The notes under the pieces were generated by a model. It worked only from the letters and a program-made list of their open reading frames with translations, was not told the origin of the DNA and did not search any database. Positions 17,472 through 37,892 of a stretch of DNA of 64,000 bases are shown one piece after another. The translations under genes and the position numbers were made by a program. The stretch lies in assembly GCF_002995495.1 (NCBI RefSeq), contig NZ_PVZV01000003.1:496001-560000 (forward strand). Reading direction: 5' to 3'. Positions within the stretch are counted from its first letter, which is position 1. Every line of letters starts with the position of its first letter. This DNA comes from Actinocorallia populi (GTDB lineage: Bacteria; Actinomycetota; Actinomycetes; Streptosporangiales; Streptosporangiaceae).

Positions 17472-20400
17472 AGGTCCCAGTCCTCCAGTTCCGATGCGAA
17501 CTCGTCCAGCTCGTCCTGGCTGACCGACACCAGATCGATGTCGGACGGGGTGAAGCCGCCCGCGCCGTCCTGGGCGGCGTGCTCGACCAGGCCGCCGAGC
17601 GCGGCGAACCACAGGTCGGCCAGCTCGCGCACCTCGGCCTCGGACAGCAGGCCGCCCGCCCACGACCAGGTGGCGCTCAGGCGCGGCCCGGCGGGGGTGT
17701 CGTCGGTGTGGCAGTTGACCTCCAGCGCGTGCGGGAGGGACAACCCGCCGTCGTGGCCGCCGCCGAGCGCGCGGTTCAGCTCCGCCGGGGCCGGCGACCA
17801 CTCGCCGTCCTGCTCGGACGCGACACGGCCGAGGTAGTTGAACGCCAGCTGGGGGGTGCCCGCGCCCGCCAGCTCGGCGGCGGTCGCGGTGTTGACGTAC
17901 CGCAGCAGGCCGTAGCCGATGCCGTTGTCGGGGGCCTCGCGCAGCTGCTCCTTGACGAGCTTGAGCGCGGTGCCGACGGCGGGCCCGCCCGCGCCGACCT
18001 CGCCCCAGGCCAGCTGCCCGGGGTCGAGCCGGACGGGGTGGATGGCGGTGAACCAGCCGGCCGTGCGGGACAGGTCCACGCCGGGGACGACCTCCTCGCG
18101 GCCGTGGCCCTCCAGGTCCACCAGGATCGCGGAGCCGTCCGCCCTGCCGCGCCGCGCCCGCCACTCGGCGACCGCGAGGGCGAGGGCGGTCAGCAGCACG
18201 TCGTTGACCCTGCCGTGGAAGGCGGCCGGGACGCTGGACAGCAGCGGCTCGGTGACGTCCGCGCCGAGCGTGGCGGTCAGCTCTCCGGCGGTGGCGAACG
18301 TGTCGCGGGCCGGGTCGAGCGGGCGGGAGCCCAGCACCGGGTCGGGGGTGGCGGTGACCTCGGTCCAGAAGGGCAGTTCGGCGACCCGCGCGGGCTCGGA
18401 CGCCTCGGCCGTCAGGCGCTGCGCCCAGCGGCGGAAGGAGGTGTTGACCGGCTGGAGCTCCACGCCGCCGAGCGCGGTCACCAGGTCCGGCAGCAGGATC
18501 CGCCAGGACACGCCGTCCACGACCAGGTGGTGCGCGGTGAGCAGCAGCAGGCCCGGCTCGTCGCCCGCGTCCAGCCAGTGCAGCCGCGTCATCTCCCCCG
18601 CGGCGGGGTCGAGGGCGGCGCGCGCCTCGGCCCCGGTCCTGGCCAGGACGCCCTTCAGCGCCTCGCCGGACAGCCCGGTGATGTCCACGACGTCGACGGA
18701 CGCCGTGCGGGAGCCCTTCTCGCGGATCTCGTAGCCGCCGCCGGACGCCTTCAGCCGGAGCACGTCGTGGTGGTCGAGCAGCGTCTGGTAGGCGGCGGTG
18801 AGCGCGGCGGCGTCCAGGCGCGGCGGGACGCGCAGCAGCATCCGCTGGCTGTAGGAGGAGGTCGGCCCCTCCAGTTCCTCGAACCAGCGCAGGATCGGGG
18901 TGGCGGGGACCTGCCCGACGCCCGCGCCCTCGGGTTCGGCCTCCACGGTGTCCTCGCTCGCCGGGCGGGCGATCGCCGCCAGGTCCGCGACGGTCTGGTG
19001 CTGGAAGACCTCGCGCGGGGTGACGACCAGGCCCGACTGGCGGGCGCGCGACACCAGCTGGATCGCGATGATCGAGTCGCCGCCCAGGTCGAAGAACCCG
19101 TCGTCGATGCCGACCCGCTCCAGGCCGAGCACCTCGGCGAACAGCACGGCGAACGCCTCCTCCTGCGGCGTGCGCGGGGCGCGGCCGGTGACGCCGGCGG
19201 AGAAGTCCGGCGCGGGCAGCGCCCTGCGGTCGAGCTTGCCGTTGGCGGTCAGCGGCAGCGCGTCCATGGCGACGACGGCCGCGGGGACCATGTAGTCGGG
19301 CAGGTCGCGGTTGACGAACCTGCGCAGCTCCGCCGGGTCGACGGGTTCGCCCGCCGCGCCGACGGTGTAGGCGACCAGGCGCCTGTCCCCCGGGCGGTCC
19401 TCGCGGACGATCACCGCCGCGTCCGTCACGGCCGGGTGGCGGGCGAGCGCCGCCTCGATCTCGCCGAGCTCGATGCGGAAGCCGCGCAGCTGCACCTGGT
19501 CGTCGGCGCGGCCGAGGTACTCCAGGCCGCCGCCGCGCCGCCAGCGCCCCAGGTCGCCGGTGCGGTACATGCGGGTTCCCGGCGCGCCGAACGGGTCGGC
19601 GACGAACCGGGAGGCCGACAGGCCGGGACGGCCCAGGTACCCGCGCGCCAGGCCCGCGCCCGCGACGTACAGCTCGCCGACGGTCCCGGCGGGCACCGGC
19701 TGGAGCCGGTCGTCCAGCACGTAGATCCGCAGGTCGGGGATGCCCGTTCCGATGACCGAGCCGGGCGCCTCCTGGCAGTGGGCGCGGTCGAGCGCGATGT
19801 GGGAGACGTGCACGGTCGTCTCGGTGATGCCGTACATGTTGACGAGCACGGGCGCGTCGTCGGCGTGGCGGGAGTACCAGTCCTCCAGCCTGCCGGGCTC
19901 CAGCGCCTCACCGCCGAAGATCACGTACCGCAGGCTCAGGCCGCTGCCCGGGTTCGCGGCGTCGGCCGCCATGAGCTGGTAGAACGCCGACGGCGTCTGG
20001 TTGAGGACGGTGACCTTCTCCCTCGCCAGGAGTTCCAGGACGTCCTCCGGCGACCGGGACACCAGGTACGGCACGACGACCAGGCGCCCGCCGTTCATCA
20101 GCGGGCCCCACAGCTCCCACACGGAGAAGTCGAACGCGTAGGAGTGGAACAGCGTCCACACGTCGTCCGGTCCGAAGCCGAACCAGGGGTCGGTGGAGGC
20201 CATCAGCCGGATGACGTTCTGGTGCGGGATCACCACGCCCTTGGGGCGGCCCGTGGAGCCGGACGTGTAGATGACGTACGCCGGGTTGTCCGGCGACATC
20301 GCCACGTCCGGGTTCGCCGGGTCGTAGGCGTCCAGGTCCACCGACTCCAGCAGCGCGGAGTCGACGGTGAGGACGGGCTCGGAGTCCGCCAGCATGTAGG

Positions 20401-23400
20401 CGATGCGGTCGGCCGGGTAGTCCGGGTCGACCGGCACGTAGGCCGCGCCGGTCTTGAGGACGGCCAGGACTCCGGCGACGAGGTCGAGCGAGCGGGGCAG
20501 CGCCAGCGCCACGAACCGCTCGGGCGCGGCTCCGGCCGCGATCAGGTGCCGGGCCAGCCGGTTGGCGCGCTCGTTGAGCTCCCGGTAGGTGAGGGAGTCG
20601 CCTTCGCAGGTGACGGCCACCGCGTCGGGCGTCCGCGCGGCCTGCGCCTCGACGGTCGCGTGGATGGTCGTGCGGGGCGCGTCGGGGGCGGTGCCGCCCG
20701 CGGCCCATTCCTCCAGGATCGTGCGGCGCTCCTCCTCGTCGAGGAGGTCCGCGGCGCTGATCGGCGCGTCCGGGTCCGCGACGGCGGCGGCGAGGAACCG
20801 CCGCAGCCTCTCGGCCAGCTCCGCGGCCGTCGCCGGGTCGAACAGGTCGAGCGCGTACTCCAGGCCCGCGTCGATGCCCGCCGGAGAGCCGTCGGCGGCG
20901 TGCCGCTCCTGGAGGTACAGCGACAGGTCGTACTTGGCGGCGCCGCCCGGGAGGTCGAGCGCCTCGACGGTGAGCCCGTCGAGCTCGGCCTTGGCCTCGG
21001 GGTTGTTCTGGAAGGACAGCGCCACCTGGAACAGCGGGTGCCGCCCCATGTGCCGTGCCGGGTTCAGGACGTCGACGAGCCGCTCGAACGGCAGGTCCTG
21101 GTGGGCGTAGGCGGCCAGGTCGGTCTCGCGGACCCGGGCGACGAGGTCGCGGAAGGACGGGTCGCCGGAGGTGTCGGTGCGCAGGACGAGCATGTTCACG
21201 AACATGCCGACCAGGTCGTCCAGCGCCTCGTCGGTGCGTCCGGCGATCGGCGAGCCGACGGGGACGTCGGTGCCGGCGCCCAGCCGGGTGAGCAGCGCCG
21301 CGTAGGCGGCCTGCATGACCATGAACAGGCTCGCGCCGCTCTCGCGGGCCAGCTCCACCAGTCCCTGGTGCAGGGAGGCGTCCAGCTCGAAGGACAGGGT
21401 GGAGCCGCGGAAGGACGACTGCGCCGGGCGCGGCCGGTCGGCGGGCAGCTCGATCTGGTCGGGCAGGTCCGCGAGGGCCTGCCGCCAGAACCCGGTCTGC
21501 CGGGACAGCAGGCTCTCGGGGTCGTCCTCGGAACCGAACAGCTCGCGCTGCCAGAGCGCGTAGTCGGCGTACTGGACCGGCAGCGGCCCCCACTCGGGCG
21601 ACTCGCCCCTGCGGCGGCTGTCGTAGGCCAGGACGACGTCGCGGGCCAGCGGCGCCATCGACCACCCGTCACTGGCGATGTGGTGCAGGACCAGCACCAG
21701 CACGTGGTCGTCCTCGGCGAGCCGGAGCAGCCCGACCCGGAACGGCGGTTCGACCGACAGGTCGAAGCCGCGGCCCGCCAGCGCGGCGAGCTCGGCGGGC
21801 AGCGCCGCCTCGGTCGTGTCCACGACCTCCAGCCGCGGCACCGCGACGGCGGCGTCCAGGACGAGCTGGCGGGGCGTGCCCGAGGCGTCGGGGAAGACCG
21901 TCCGCAGCGGTTCGTGCCGGGCGACGAGGTCGGCGAGCGCGGCGCGGATCGCGTCCACGTCCAGTTCGCCGCGCAGCCGCAGCGGCGCCGGCATGTTGAA
22001 GGTGGCCGAGGGGCCCTCGAAGCGGTTGAGGAACCACAACCGCTGCTGGGCGTAGGACAGCGGCACGCTCGCGGGGCGCTCCGCGCGGGTGAGCGCGGGG
22101 CGCGCCGAGCCCTGCGCCTCGTCGAGCCGCGCGGCCAGGCCCGCGACGGTCGGCGACTCGAACAGCGCGCGGATCGGCAGTTCGACGCCCAGCAGCGAGC
22201 GCACCTTGCTGATCAGCCGCGTCGCGGTGAGGGAGTCGCCGCCCAGGTCGAAGAAGGAGTCGTCGACGCCCACCTTCCCGGCGCCGAGGATCTCGGCGAA
22301 GACGCCGGCGAGGATCTCCTCCTGCGGGGTGCGGGGGCCGCGTCCGCCGCCCATGGCGAGGTCGGGGGCGGGCAGCGCCCTGCGGTCGAGCTTGCCGTTG
22401 GGGGTCAGCGGCAGCTCGGGCAGCAGCATGACGGCCGGGACCATGTAGTCCGGCAGGGACTCGGCGGCGAACGCGCGCAGCTCCCTGGGGGCGACCTCGG
22501 AGCGGGTGACGACGTAGCCGACGAGCCGCCTGTCGCCGGGCCGGTCCTCACGGACGACGACCGCGGCCTGCACGACGGCCGGGTGCCGCTCCAGCGCCGT
22601 CTCGACCTCGCCGAGCTCCACCCGGAAACCGCGGATCTTGACCTGGTCGTCGGCGCGGCCGAGGTACTCCAGGGTGCCGTCGGGCAGCCACCGCACCAGG
22701 TCCCCGGTGCGGTACATGCGTTCGCCGGGCCCGGCGAACGGGCAGGCGACGAACCGGTCGGCGGTCAGGTCGGGGCGGCCGAGGTAGCCGCGGGCCAGGA
22801 TCGGCCCCGCGACGTACAGCTCGCCCGGCACGCCCACCGGGACGCGGCGCAGCGCGCCGTCCAGCACGTACGGGCGGCTGTTGCGGAACGCCGTGCCGAT
22901 GTTGGGCCTGGCTCCGGGGACGAGCGGGCCGTTGAAGAAGTCGATGGAGGCCTCGGTGGGCCCGTAGAAGTTGCGGGCGTCCAGGCCGGGCAGCGCCGCC
23001 AGCTCGTCCCACAGCGCCTCGCCGACGGCCTCGCCGCCCAGCAGCACCGTGGAGACGCCCGCTTCGAGCACGCCCAGGTCGCGCAGCGTCTGGAAGTGCG
23101 ACGGGGTGGTGTTGACCAGGTCGATGCGGTGCTCGGCCACGTAGCGGACGAACGCCTCGGAGTCGCGGCGGGTCGCGTCGTCGACGATGTGGACCTGCTG
23201 GCCGTGGAGCATCGCGAGCAGGCCGTGCCAGGAGGTGTCGAAGGAGAACGACGCGGTGTGGGCGAACCGCACCCGCCGCCCGGCCTTGGCCGCCACCGGG
23301 TTCCAGAAGGTCTCGGCGTGGCCGTCGTGGTAGTTCACCAGGCCGCGGTGCGGCACGACGACGCCCTTGGGCCGGCCGGTGGAGCCGGAGGTGTAGATGA

Positions 23401-25137
23401 CGTAGGCGGCGCCGTCGGGGCGGATCGCCGTGCCGGGGTCGGTGGCGGGGGCGCCGCTCATGTCGTTCTCCGCGAGCCACTCCGGAGTGATCTCCAGGAC
23501 GGGCGCGGAGTCGGACAGCATGTAGGCGATGCGGTCCTCGGGGTACTCGGGGTCGACCGGCACGTAGGCGGCGCCGGTCTTCAGCACGCCGAAGACCGCC
23601 GCGACCAGGTCGGCGCCGCGCGGCAGGCGCAGCGCGACCCGCTGCTCGGCGCCGACCCCCCGCGCGATCAGCGTGTGGGCGAGGCGGTTGGCGCGCTCGT
23701 TCAGCCCGGCGTAGGTGAGCGTCGCGTCGGCGGCGACCAGCGCGGTCTCGTCCGGGGCCAGCGCGGCGCGCGCCTGGAGCAGATCGACGACCGAGGCCGC
23801 GGACGGCTCCACGGCGGGCCCGGACCAGGAGTCGAGGCGGGAGCGCTCGCCGTCGGAGAGCAGGTCGAGCGCGGACAGCGGCTGGTCGGCGTCCTCGATC
23901 ACGGCGTCCAGGAACCGGCGGACGCGCTCCAGCAGCAGCTCGGCGTCCTGCCGGGTGAAGACGTCGGGCCGGTGGTTCACCCGCAGCGACAGCCGGTCGC
24001 CCGGGATGATCACGAACGTCAGCGGGAAGTGCGTGGCGTCGTACGTCTCGAAACCGGTCAGGCGCAGGCCGTTCAGGGCGCCGTCCATCGTGGACGGGTC
24101 GAACGGGTAGTTCTCCAGCACCGTCATGGTGTCGAACAGCACGCCGTGCCCGGTGGCCCGCTGGATCTCGGTGAGGCCCAGGTGGTGGTGGGCCAGCAGG
24201 TCGGCCTGCTCCTCCTGGAGCCGTTCCAGCACCTCGGCGAGGCTGTCGGAGGGGTTCAGGCGCACCCGGACAGGCAGGGTGTTGATGAACAGGCCGATCA
24301 TCTGCTCGACGCCCGGCAGGTCGGCGGGCCGGCCGGAGACCACGGCGCCGAACACCACGTCGTCGCGGCCGGTCAGGGAGCCGATGACGACGCCCCAGGC
24401 GGCCTGCAGCAGGGTGTTGACGGTGACGCCGTTGCGGCGGGCGATGCGGGTCAGCTTCCTGCTCGCGGCGTCGTCCAGTTCGAGCAGGACGCGGTGCGGG
24501 ACGGTGGCGGGCAGGTCGGCGGCCTGCGGTGCGACGAGCGTGGGCTCGTCCACCCCGGCCAGCGCCTCCTGCCAGGCGGCCTCGGCGGCCTTGCGGTCCT
24601 GGGCCGCCAGCCACTTGAGGTGGTTCTTGTACGGCGTCGGGCGGGGCAGCCCGGTGTCGGTGCCGCCGGCCAGGTACAGCGCGAACAGCTCGGTCGCCAG
24701 GACCGGGGTGGACCAGCCGTCCAGCAGGATGTGGTGGTTGACGAAGATCAGCTTGTGCCGCTCCTCGCCCAGCTTGACCAGGACGAAGCGCAGCAGCGGC
24801 GGCTCCATCAGGTCGAACCGGTGCGAACGCTCCCGCAGGATGAGCTCGCGCGCCTCCTCCTCGGTCGCCGTCACCTCCGACCACGGCAGGTCCACCACGC
24901 GCGGCACGACCTGCACGGGGCGGCTCACGTCCTGGTCGGTGAAGGCAGCCCGCAGGTTGCCGTGGCGGCGCAGCAGCGTCTCGGCCGCGCGGCGCAGGGC
25001 CGCCGCGTCCAGCGGCCCCTCCATGTCCAGCACCAGCTGCGCGGTGTAGACGTCCTGGTCGTCATATTTGGCGTGGAAGAAGAACCCCTGCTGCAACGGG
25101 GACAGGGGAAGGATGTCCTCCAGATCGCGACCCGCCG

Positions 25138-25141
<4 letters not shown>
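17468..25141 (-). CDS. NRPS, modules 4-5: C-A-PCP-C-A(Thr)-PCP-E
   Basis: 2557 aa from GTG 25141, which overlaps the previous stop as GTGA and has GGAGGG just upstream; ATG 25153 is also possible. C1 ([22 protein letters not shown] near 140) is of the D-donor type, matching the epimerase that ends the previous protein. A1 has [11 protein letters not shown] near 585 and NGKLDRR near 915; its pocket reads D-T-H-N-L-G-F-I-D-K, unassigned. PCP1 has [10 protein letters not shown]2 ([22 protein letters not shown] near 1157) is an LCL type. A2 pocket reads D-F-W-N-I-G-M-V-H-K, the established Thr code. PCP2 is [11 protein letters not shown]. An epimerase follows ([14 protein letters not shown] near 2207; [11 protein letters not shown]). 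The tail [19 protein letters not shown] is a likely docking segment to the next protein. Confidence 0.93.
18991..20645 (-). repeat. Thr A-PCP coding segment, copy 2 of a long direct repeat
   Basis: 18991-19096 matches 26655-26760 with one difference in 106 bases. 20556-20645 matches 28205-28294 base for base over 90 bases. The sequence between is also close but has scattered differences. The repeated part encodes the Thr adenylation domain and its carrier protein; the epimerase parts are less alike. Confidence 0.8.
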
Positions 25142-34683
<9,542 letters not shown>

Positions 34684-35030
34684 GAAGAATGGCTTTCGCG
34701 ATGGCGGGGTGATTTCAGTTGTGTGTGACGGGTTACCAATCAAGAAAGCGGATGCCCGGCCCCTTTCAACACACCGTTCACAAACGCCGGTACGGTCGCC
34801 GCCATTGCCCGAATACGGTCGCCGTCCGTGCCGTGAAGCCCCCTGATCCGCTACTTATGCGCAGCGAGGTCACAGTCAACCAGCCTGCAACATGCTTCGC
34901 AATCCTCCCATAAGCGGAACTTAACGGGCGGGATTGCTCACCGAGGTGACAAGAAACGAGCTGTGTAACCGTCCCGTCACCGGCCGATCCGGCATCCGGT
35001 GACAACGGTCCCCCGATGGCGACCGGCCCG
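34684..35030 (-). promoter_or_regulatory. 347-bp spacer between the A-core gene and the first NRPS gene
   Basis: All three minus-strand frames were checked; none continues the A domain or encodes a recognisable protein. It holds a hairpin at 34976-35003 and then less GC-rich sequence before the NRPS start. It probably contains a promoter for the large NRPS genes, so the A-core gene and the NRPS genes may be separate transcripts. The ribosome site before ATG 34683 is weak (GCGAAAG). Confidence 0.5.
34976..35003 (-). terminator. Hairpin after the A-core gene
   Basis: GTCACCGG (34976-34983) and CCGGTGAC (34996-35003) form an 8-bp stem with a 12-base loop, 28 bases beyond the stop of the A-core gene. 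There is no T-run. It may end or attenuate that transcript. Confidence 0.4.
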
Positions 35031-36503
35031 TTACCGGCCCGTGGCGAAGTCGTGCACCACCACTGCTACGGCGCCGACGCTCGGGTGCCGCTGGAGCACG
35101 GCCTCGATCTCGCCCAGCTCCATCCGGACGCCGGCGATCTTCACCTGCCGGTCGACCCGCCCCAGGTACTGCAGCGCGCCGCTCGGGAGCACCTTCACCG
35201 CGTCGCCCGTCCGGTAGAGGCGGCTGGTCAGGGAGGGTCCGAAGGGCGAGCGGAAGAACGCGTCGCGGGTGCGCTCGTGGTCGCCCAGGTAGCCGCGGCC
35301 CACGCCGTGGCCGCCCACGAACAGCTCCCCCGTCTCCCCCGGCTCGCAGGCGTACCACCGGTCGTCGTCCTCCTTGCGCAGGACGTAGAGGTCGGTGTTG
35401 ATCACGGGGGTGCCGATGGGCAGCCGCAGCAGCTCCAGGTCACCCAGAGTGACGATGTGGTGGGTCACGTCGTCGGAGCACTCGGTGGGCCCGTAGGCGT
35501 TCACCAGCCCCGCCTGCGGCATCTCCAGCAGCCAGCGGCGCGCCACCTCGGTGGGCAGCTCCTCGCCGGTGGCCAGCATCCAGCGCAGGCCCGACAGGCG
35601 CGTCCCGCCCTGGGCGGCCAGGTCGTCCAGCAGCAGCCTGACCATGGTGGGCACCAGCTCCACGATGGTGATCCGCTGCCCGTCGACCACATCGGCGAAG
35701 GCCACCGGGTCGTAGGAGACCTCGTCGCCGACGACGTGCACCTGGCCGCCGTTGACCAGCGGGCAGAGCATCTGCCAGATGGAGATGTCGAAGCCCAGCG
35801 GCGCGGTCTGGGCGACCACGTCCCGGTCGGTCATCCCCAGGTCGACGATCTTGGCGTAGATGTGGTTGATCATGCCCTGGTGCTCGACCACCGCGCCCTT
35901 GGGCTTGCCGGTGGAACCCGAGGTGAAGAGCATGTAGCGGGGCTGGTCGATGCCCTCCAGGCGGGCCTCGCCCTCCCACGGCGGGCAGGCCGCCGCCTCG
36001 TGCGCCCGCACGATCCGCACGCCGGCCTCGGCCGCGCCCTCCGCCAGGGCGGGGGTGACCTCGCCGGGGTCGGTGTTGAACAGCAGCACCGCGCCGGCCT
36101 GCTCCAGCACGCCGGCGACGCGCCTGGCGGGCCAGTTGGCGTCCGCGGGGACGTAGACGGCGCCGAGCAGCTCCAGCGCCAGGAAGGCGGCGATGACGGT
36201 GACGCTCCGTACACCGCCGACCGCCACGACCGCGCCGGGGAGCACCCCCTCGCGCTCCAGCAGCGCGGCGATCCGGCGCGCCTCGACCGCCAGTTCGGCG
36301 TAGGACAGCGCGCGGGTCTCGTCGCGCACGGCGGGGCGGTCCCCGCCTGCGGCGATGCCCTCCACCCGGGTGATCACCGGGGCGGACAGGTCGACCTCGT
36401 GCGCACGGCTCATGGCGAACTTCCGCGCGCGCTCGACCTCCCCTTCGGAGAGGGCGAGCTCTGGCAGAGCGGTTTGCTCGAGCAGTCCATCCAAGATCGT
36501 CAC
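35031..36503 (-). CDS. Stand-alone adenylation core (A1-A8), lacking A9-A10
   Basis: 490 aa from GTG 36503 with GGAGGAG seven bases upstream. It is an NRPS-type adenylation domain: LFTSGSTGKPKG (A3), NAYGPTECSDD (A5), YRTGD (A7) and GRVDRQVKIAGVRMELGE (A8), ending ...VVVHDFATGR then TAA. It stops about 25 residues after A8, so the C-terminal lid with A9 and the A10 lysine is absent. No frameshifted continuation exists downstream. The missing piece is exactly what remains in module 2 of the adjacent NRPS. No carrier protein is attached. The pocket, with the lysine taken from the NRPS, reads D-I-W-E-L-T-A-D-D-K. Four acidic residues suggest a diamino acid, and Dap genes lie divergently next door. 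Alone it should be unable to complete adenylation. Confidence 0.88.
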   Translation of the reverse strand: MTILDGLLEQTALPELALSEGEVERARKFAMSRAHEVDLSAPVITRVEGIAAGGDRPAVRDETRALSYAELAVEARRIAALLEREGVLPGAVVAVGGVRSVTVIAAFLALELLGAVYVPADANWPARRVAGVLEQAGAVLLFNTDPGEVTPALAEGAAEAGVRIVRAHEAAACPPWEGEARLEGIDQPRYMLFTSGSTGKPKGAVVEHQGMINHIYAKIVDLGMTDRDVVAQTAPLGFDISIWQMLCPLVNGGQVHVVGDEVSYDPVAFADVVDGQRITIVELVPTMVRLLLDDLAAQGGTRLSGLRWMLATGEELPTEVARRWLLEMPQAGLVNAYGPTECSDDVTHHIVTLGDLELLRLPIGTPVINTDLYVLRKEDDDRWYACEPGETGELFVGGHGVGRGYLGDHERTRDAFFRSPFGPSLTSRLYRTGDAVKVLPSGALQYLGRVDRQVKIAGVRMELGEIEAVLQRHPSVGAVAVVVHDFATGR

Positions 36504-36855
36504 GAATCCGCTCCTCCGGCGATTAGCCGATTATGTGTGCTTTAGATGATAGACGGGGCTTGCAGGGCAAGATGCCCTACTGTACGGTAATCAGCGCTAC
36601 GGTGATAGGGGTCACTTCATCACCCGGGAAGAGGGAGCACGCCACAGGTTTCTTCGGAGGGCCAGCGGGGTTTCCGGGACGGCCTCAGCTTTCAGCCGAC
36701 GGGGTGCGGGAAATTCGGAGAATTTCAGGCTGAAGGTGCGCGCGGCCGGGATTTCGATAAAGATGGCGGAGTATTCTGGCGACCCGGGCGGATTCCAGGT
36801 TCTCTGACCTTTTAATTGTCAGTCGGTTGTTGTCATACAGAGGGTGCCGGGCAAC
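36504..36855. promoter_or_regulatory. Divergent promoter region of A-core gene and Dap genes
   Basis: 352 bases, less GC-rich than the surroundings and without a credible gene. It contains the inverted repeat AGGGCA-AGA-TGCCCT (36564-36578), two direct copies TACGGTAAT/TACGGTGAT (36583-36591, 36598-36606), and GGTGAT...ATCACC (36601-36606 with 36619-36624). These clustered symmetric elements are plausible regulator sites. I see no sequence like a DmdR/IdeR iron box, and no regulator gene is linked. Confidence 0.55.
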
Positions 36856-37812
36856 GTGCCTATTATCAGCTCTCCGCAAGAGTTCAACGTCGAGGACCTG
36901 TACGTCGACCTGCGGTCCGTACTCGATTCCCCGCTGTACTTGAAGTGCGAGGGGTTCAACTTCGCCGGCTCGGTGAAGCTCAAGGCGGCCGCCGAGATGA
37001 TCGCCGCGGCCGAGCGCAGCGGCGTGCTCACTCCGGGATCCGTGCTGGTGGAGTCCTCGTCGGGCAACCTGGGCATCGCCCTGGCCACGATCTCCGCCAG
37101 CAAGGGCTACCGCTTCGTCTGCGTCACCGACCCTCGCTGCAACACCGCCTCCCAGCGCGTCATGCGCGCCCTGGGCGCCGAGGTCCGGGTCATCACCCGC
37201 AAGGACGCCAACGGCGGTTATCTGGAGAGCCGCATCAACCATGTGCGGGAACTGTGCGCGTCCAGCGACCGCTATGTCTGGCTGAACCAGTACGCCAATC
37301 CGAACAACTGGCGGGCCCACCACCGCCACACCGCGCCGGCCATCGACCGCGCCTTTCCCGAGCTCGACGTGCTGTTCGTCGGGGCCGGCACCACGGGCAC
37401 GCTCATGGGCTGCGCCCGCTATTTCAAGGAGAACCGCAGGCCCGTCACGATCGTGGCGATCGACGCGGTCGGCTCGGTCACCTTCGGCGGCGTCCCCGAG
37501 CGGCGCATGGTCCCCGGCCTGGGCACCAGCACCCGGCCCGAGCTGGTCGACGAGTCCTACATCGACGACGTGGTGCACGTCGCCGAGCCCGACACCATCC
37601 GCACCTGCCACCGCCTGGCGGCCCGCGGCTTCCTCTTCGGCGGCTCCACCGGCACCGTGATCAGCGGCGCCCTGCACTGGCTGAACGAGAAGTACCCCGG
37701 CGAGGAGCCGGTGGCCGTGGCGATCTCCCCCGACCTGGGCGAGCGTTACCTAGACTCCCTGTACCAGGAAGACTGGCTCACCGAGCACTTCGGGGCGCTC
37801 GACCTCGAGTGA
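36856..37812 (+). CDS. sbnA: SbnA-type N-(2-amino-2-carboxyethyl)-L-glutamate synthase
   Basis: 318 aa from GTG 36856 (MPIISSPQEFNVEDLYVDL), with AGAGGG about 12 bases upstream; GTG 36844 would add four residues but overlaps that ribosome site. It is a PLP enzyme of the cysteine-synthase fold: PLP lysine in FAGSVKLKAA (about residue 41), SSGNLGIAL, and the phosphate-binding GAGTTGTLMG. The DLYVDL start and RHTAPAI region match SbnA, VioB and related Dap enzymes. These condense O-phospho-L-serine with L-glutamate. With the next gene it makes L-2,3-diaminopropionate for the peptide line. Confidence 0.93.
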   Translation: MPIISSPQEFNVEDLYVDLRSVLDSPLYLKCEGFNFAGSVKLKAAAEMIAAAERSGVLTPGSVLVESSSGNLGIALATISASKGYRFVCVTDPRCNTASQRVMRALGAEVRVITRKDANGGYLESRINHVRELCASSDRYVWLNQYANPNNWRAHHRHTAPAIDRAFPELDVLFVGAGTTGTLMGCARYFKENRRPVTIVAIDAVGSVTFGGVPERRMVPGLGTSTRPELVDESYIDDVVHVAEPDTIRTCHRLAARGFLFGGSTGTVISGALHWLNEKYPGEEPVAVAISPDLGERYLDSLYQEDWLTEHFGALDLE

Positions 37813-37828
37813 CCCGCCCCCCGTCTTC

Positions 37829-37854
37829 GGCGGGCCCCCTCGCGGGGGTCCGCC
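37829..37854 (+). terminator. GC-rich hairpin between the two Dap genes
   Basis: An 11-bp stem (37829-37839 with 37844-37854, one G-U pair) closes the loop TCGC. It lies in the 80-base gap between the SbnA and SbnB genes. With no T-run it may act as an RNA-stabilising or attenuating structure. Confidence 0.45.
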
Positions 37855-37892
37855 CGCCCCTGTTGCGTCGTCCCCTCGTTTGGAGCAGTCAC

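Noticed and set aside
34778-35005. 75-codon frame between the A-core gene and the NRPS gene
   Set aside because: No ribosome site, no family resemblance, overlaps the hairpin, and it does not encode the missing A9-A10 region.
36504-36855. Iron-box (DmdR/IdeR) control that would mark a siderophore cluster
   Set aside because: I looked for TTAGGTTAGGCTAACCTAA-like sequence here and in the 34684-35030 spacer and saw nothing close. Siderophore transport and hydroxylase genes are also absent.
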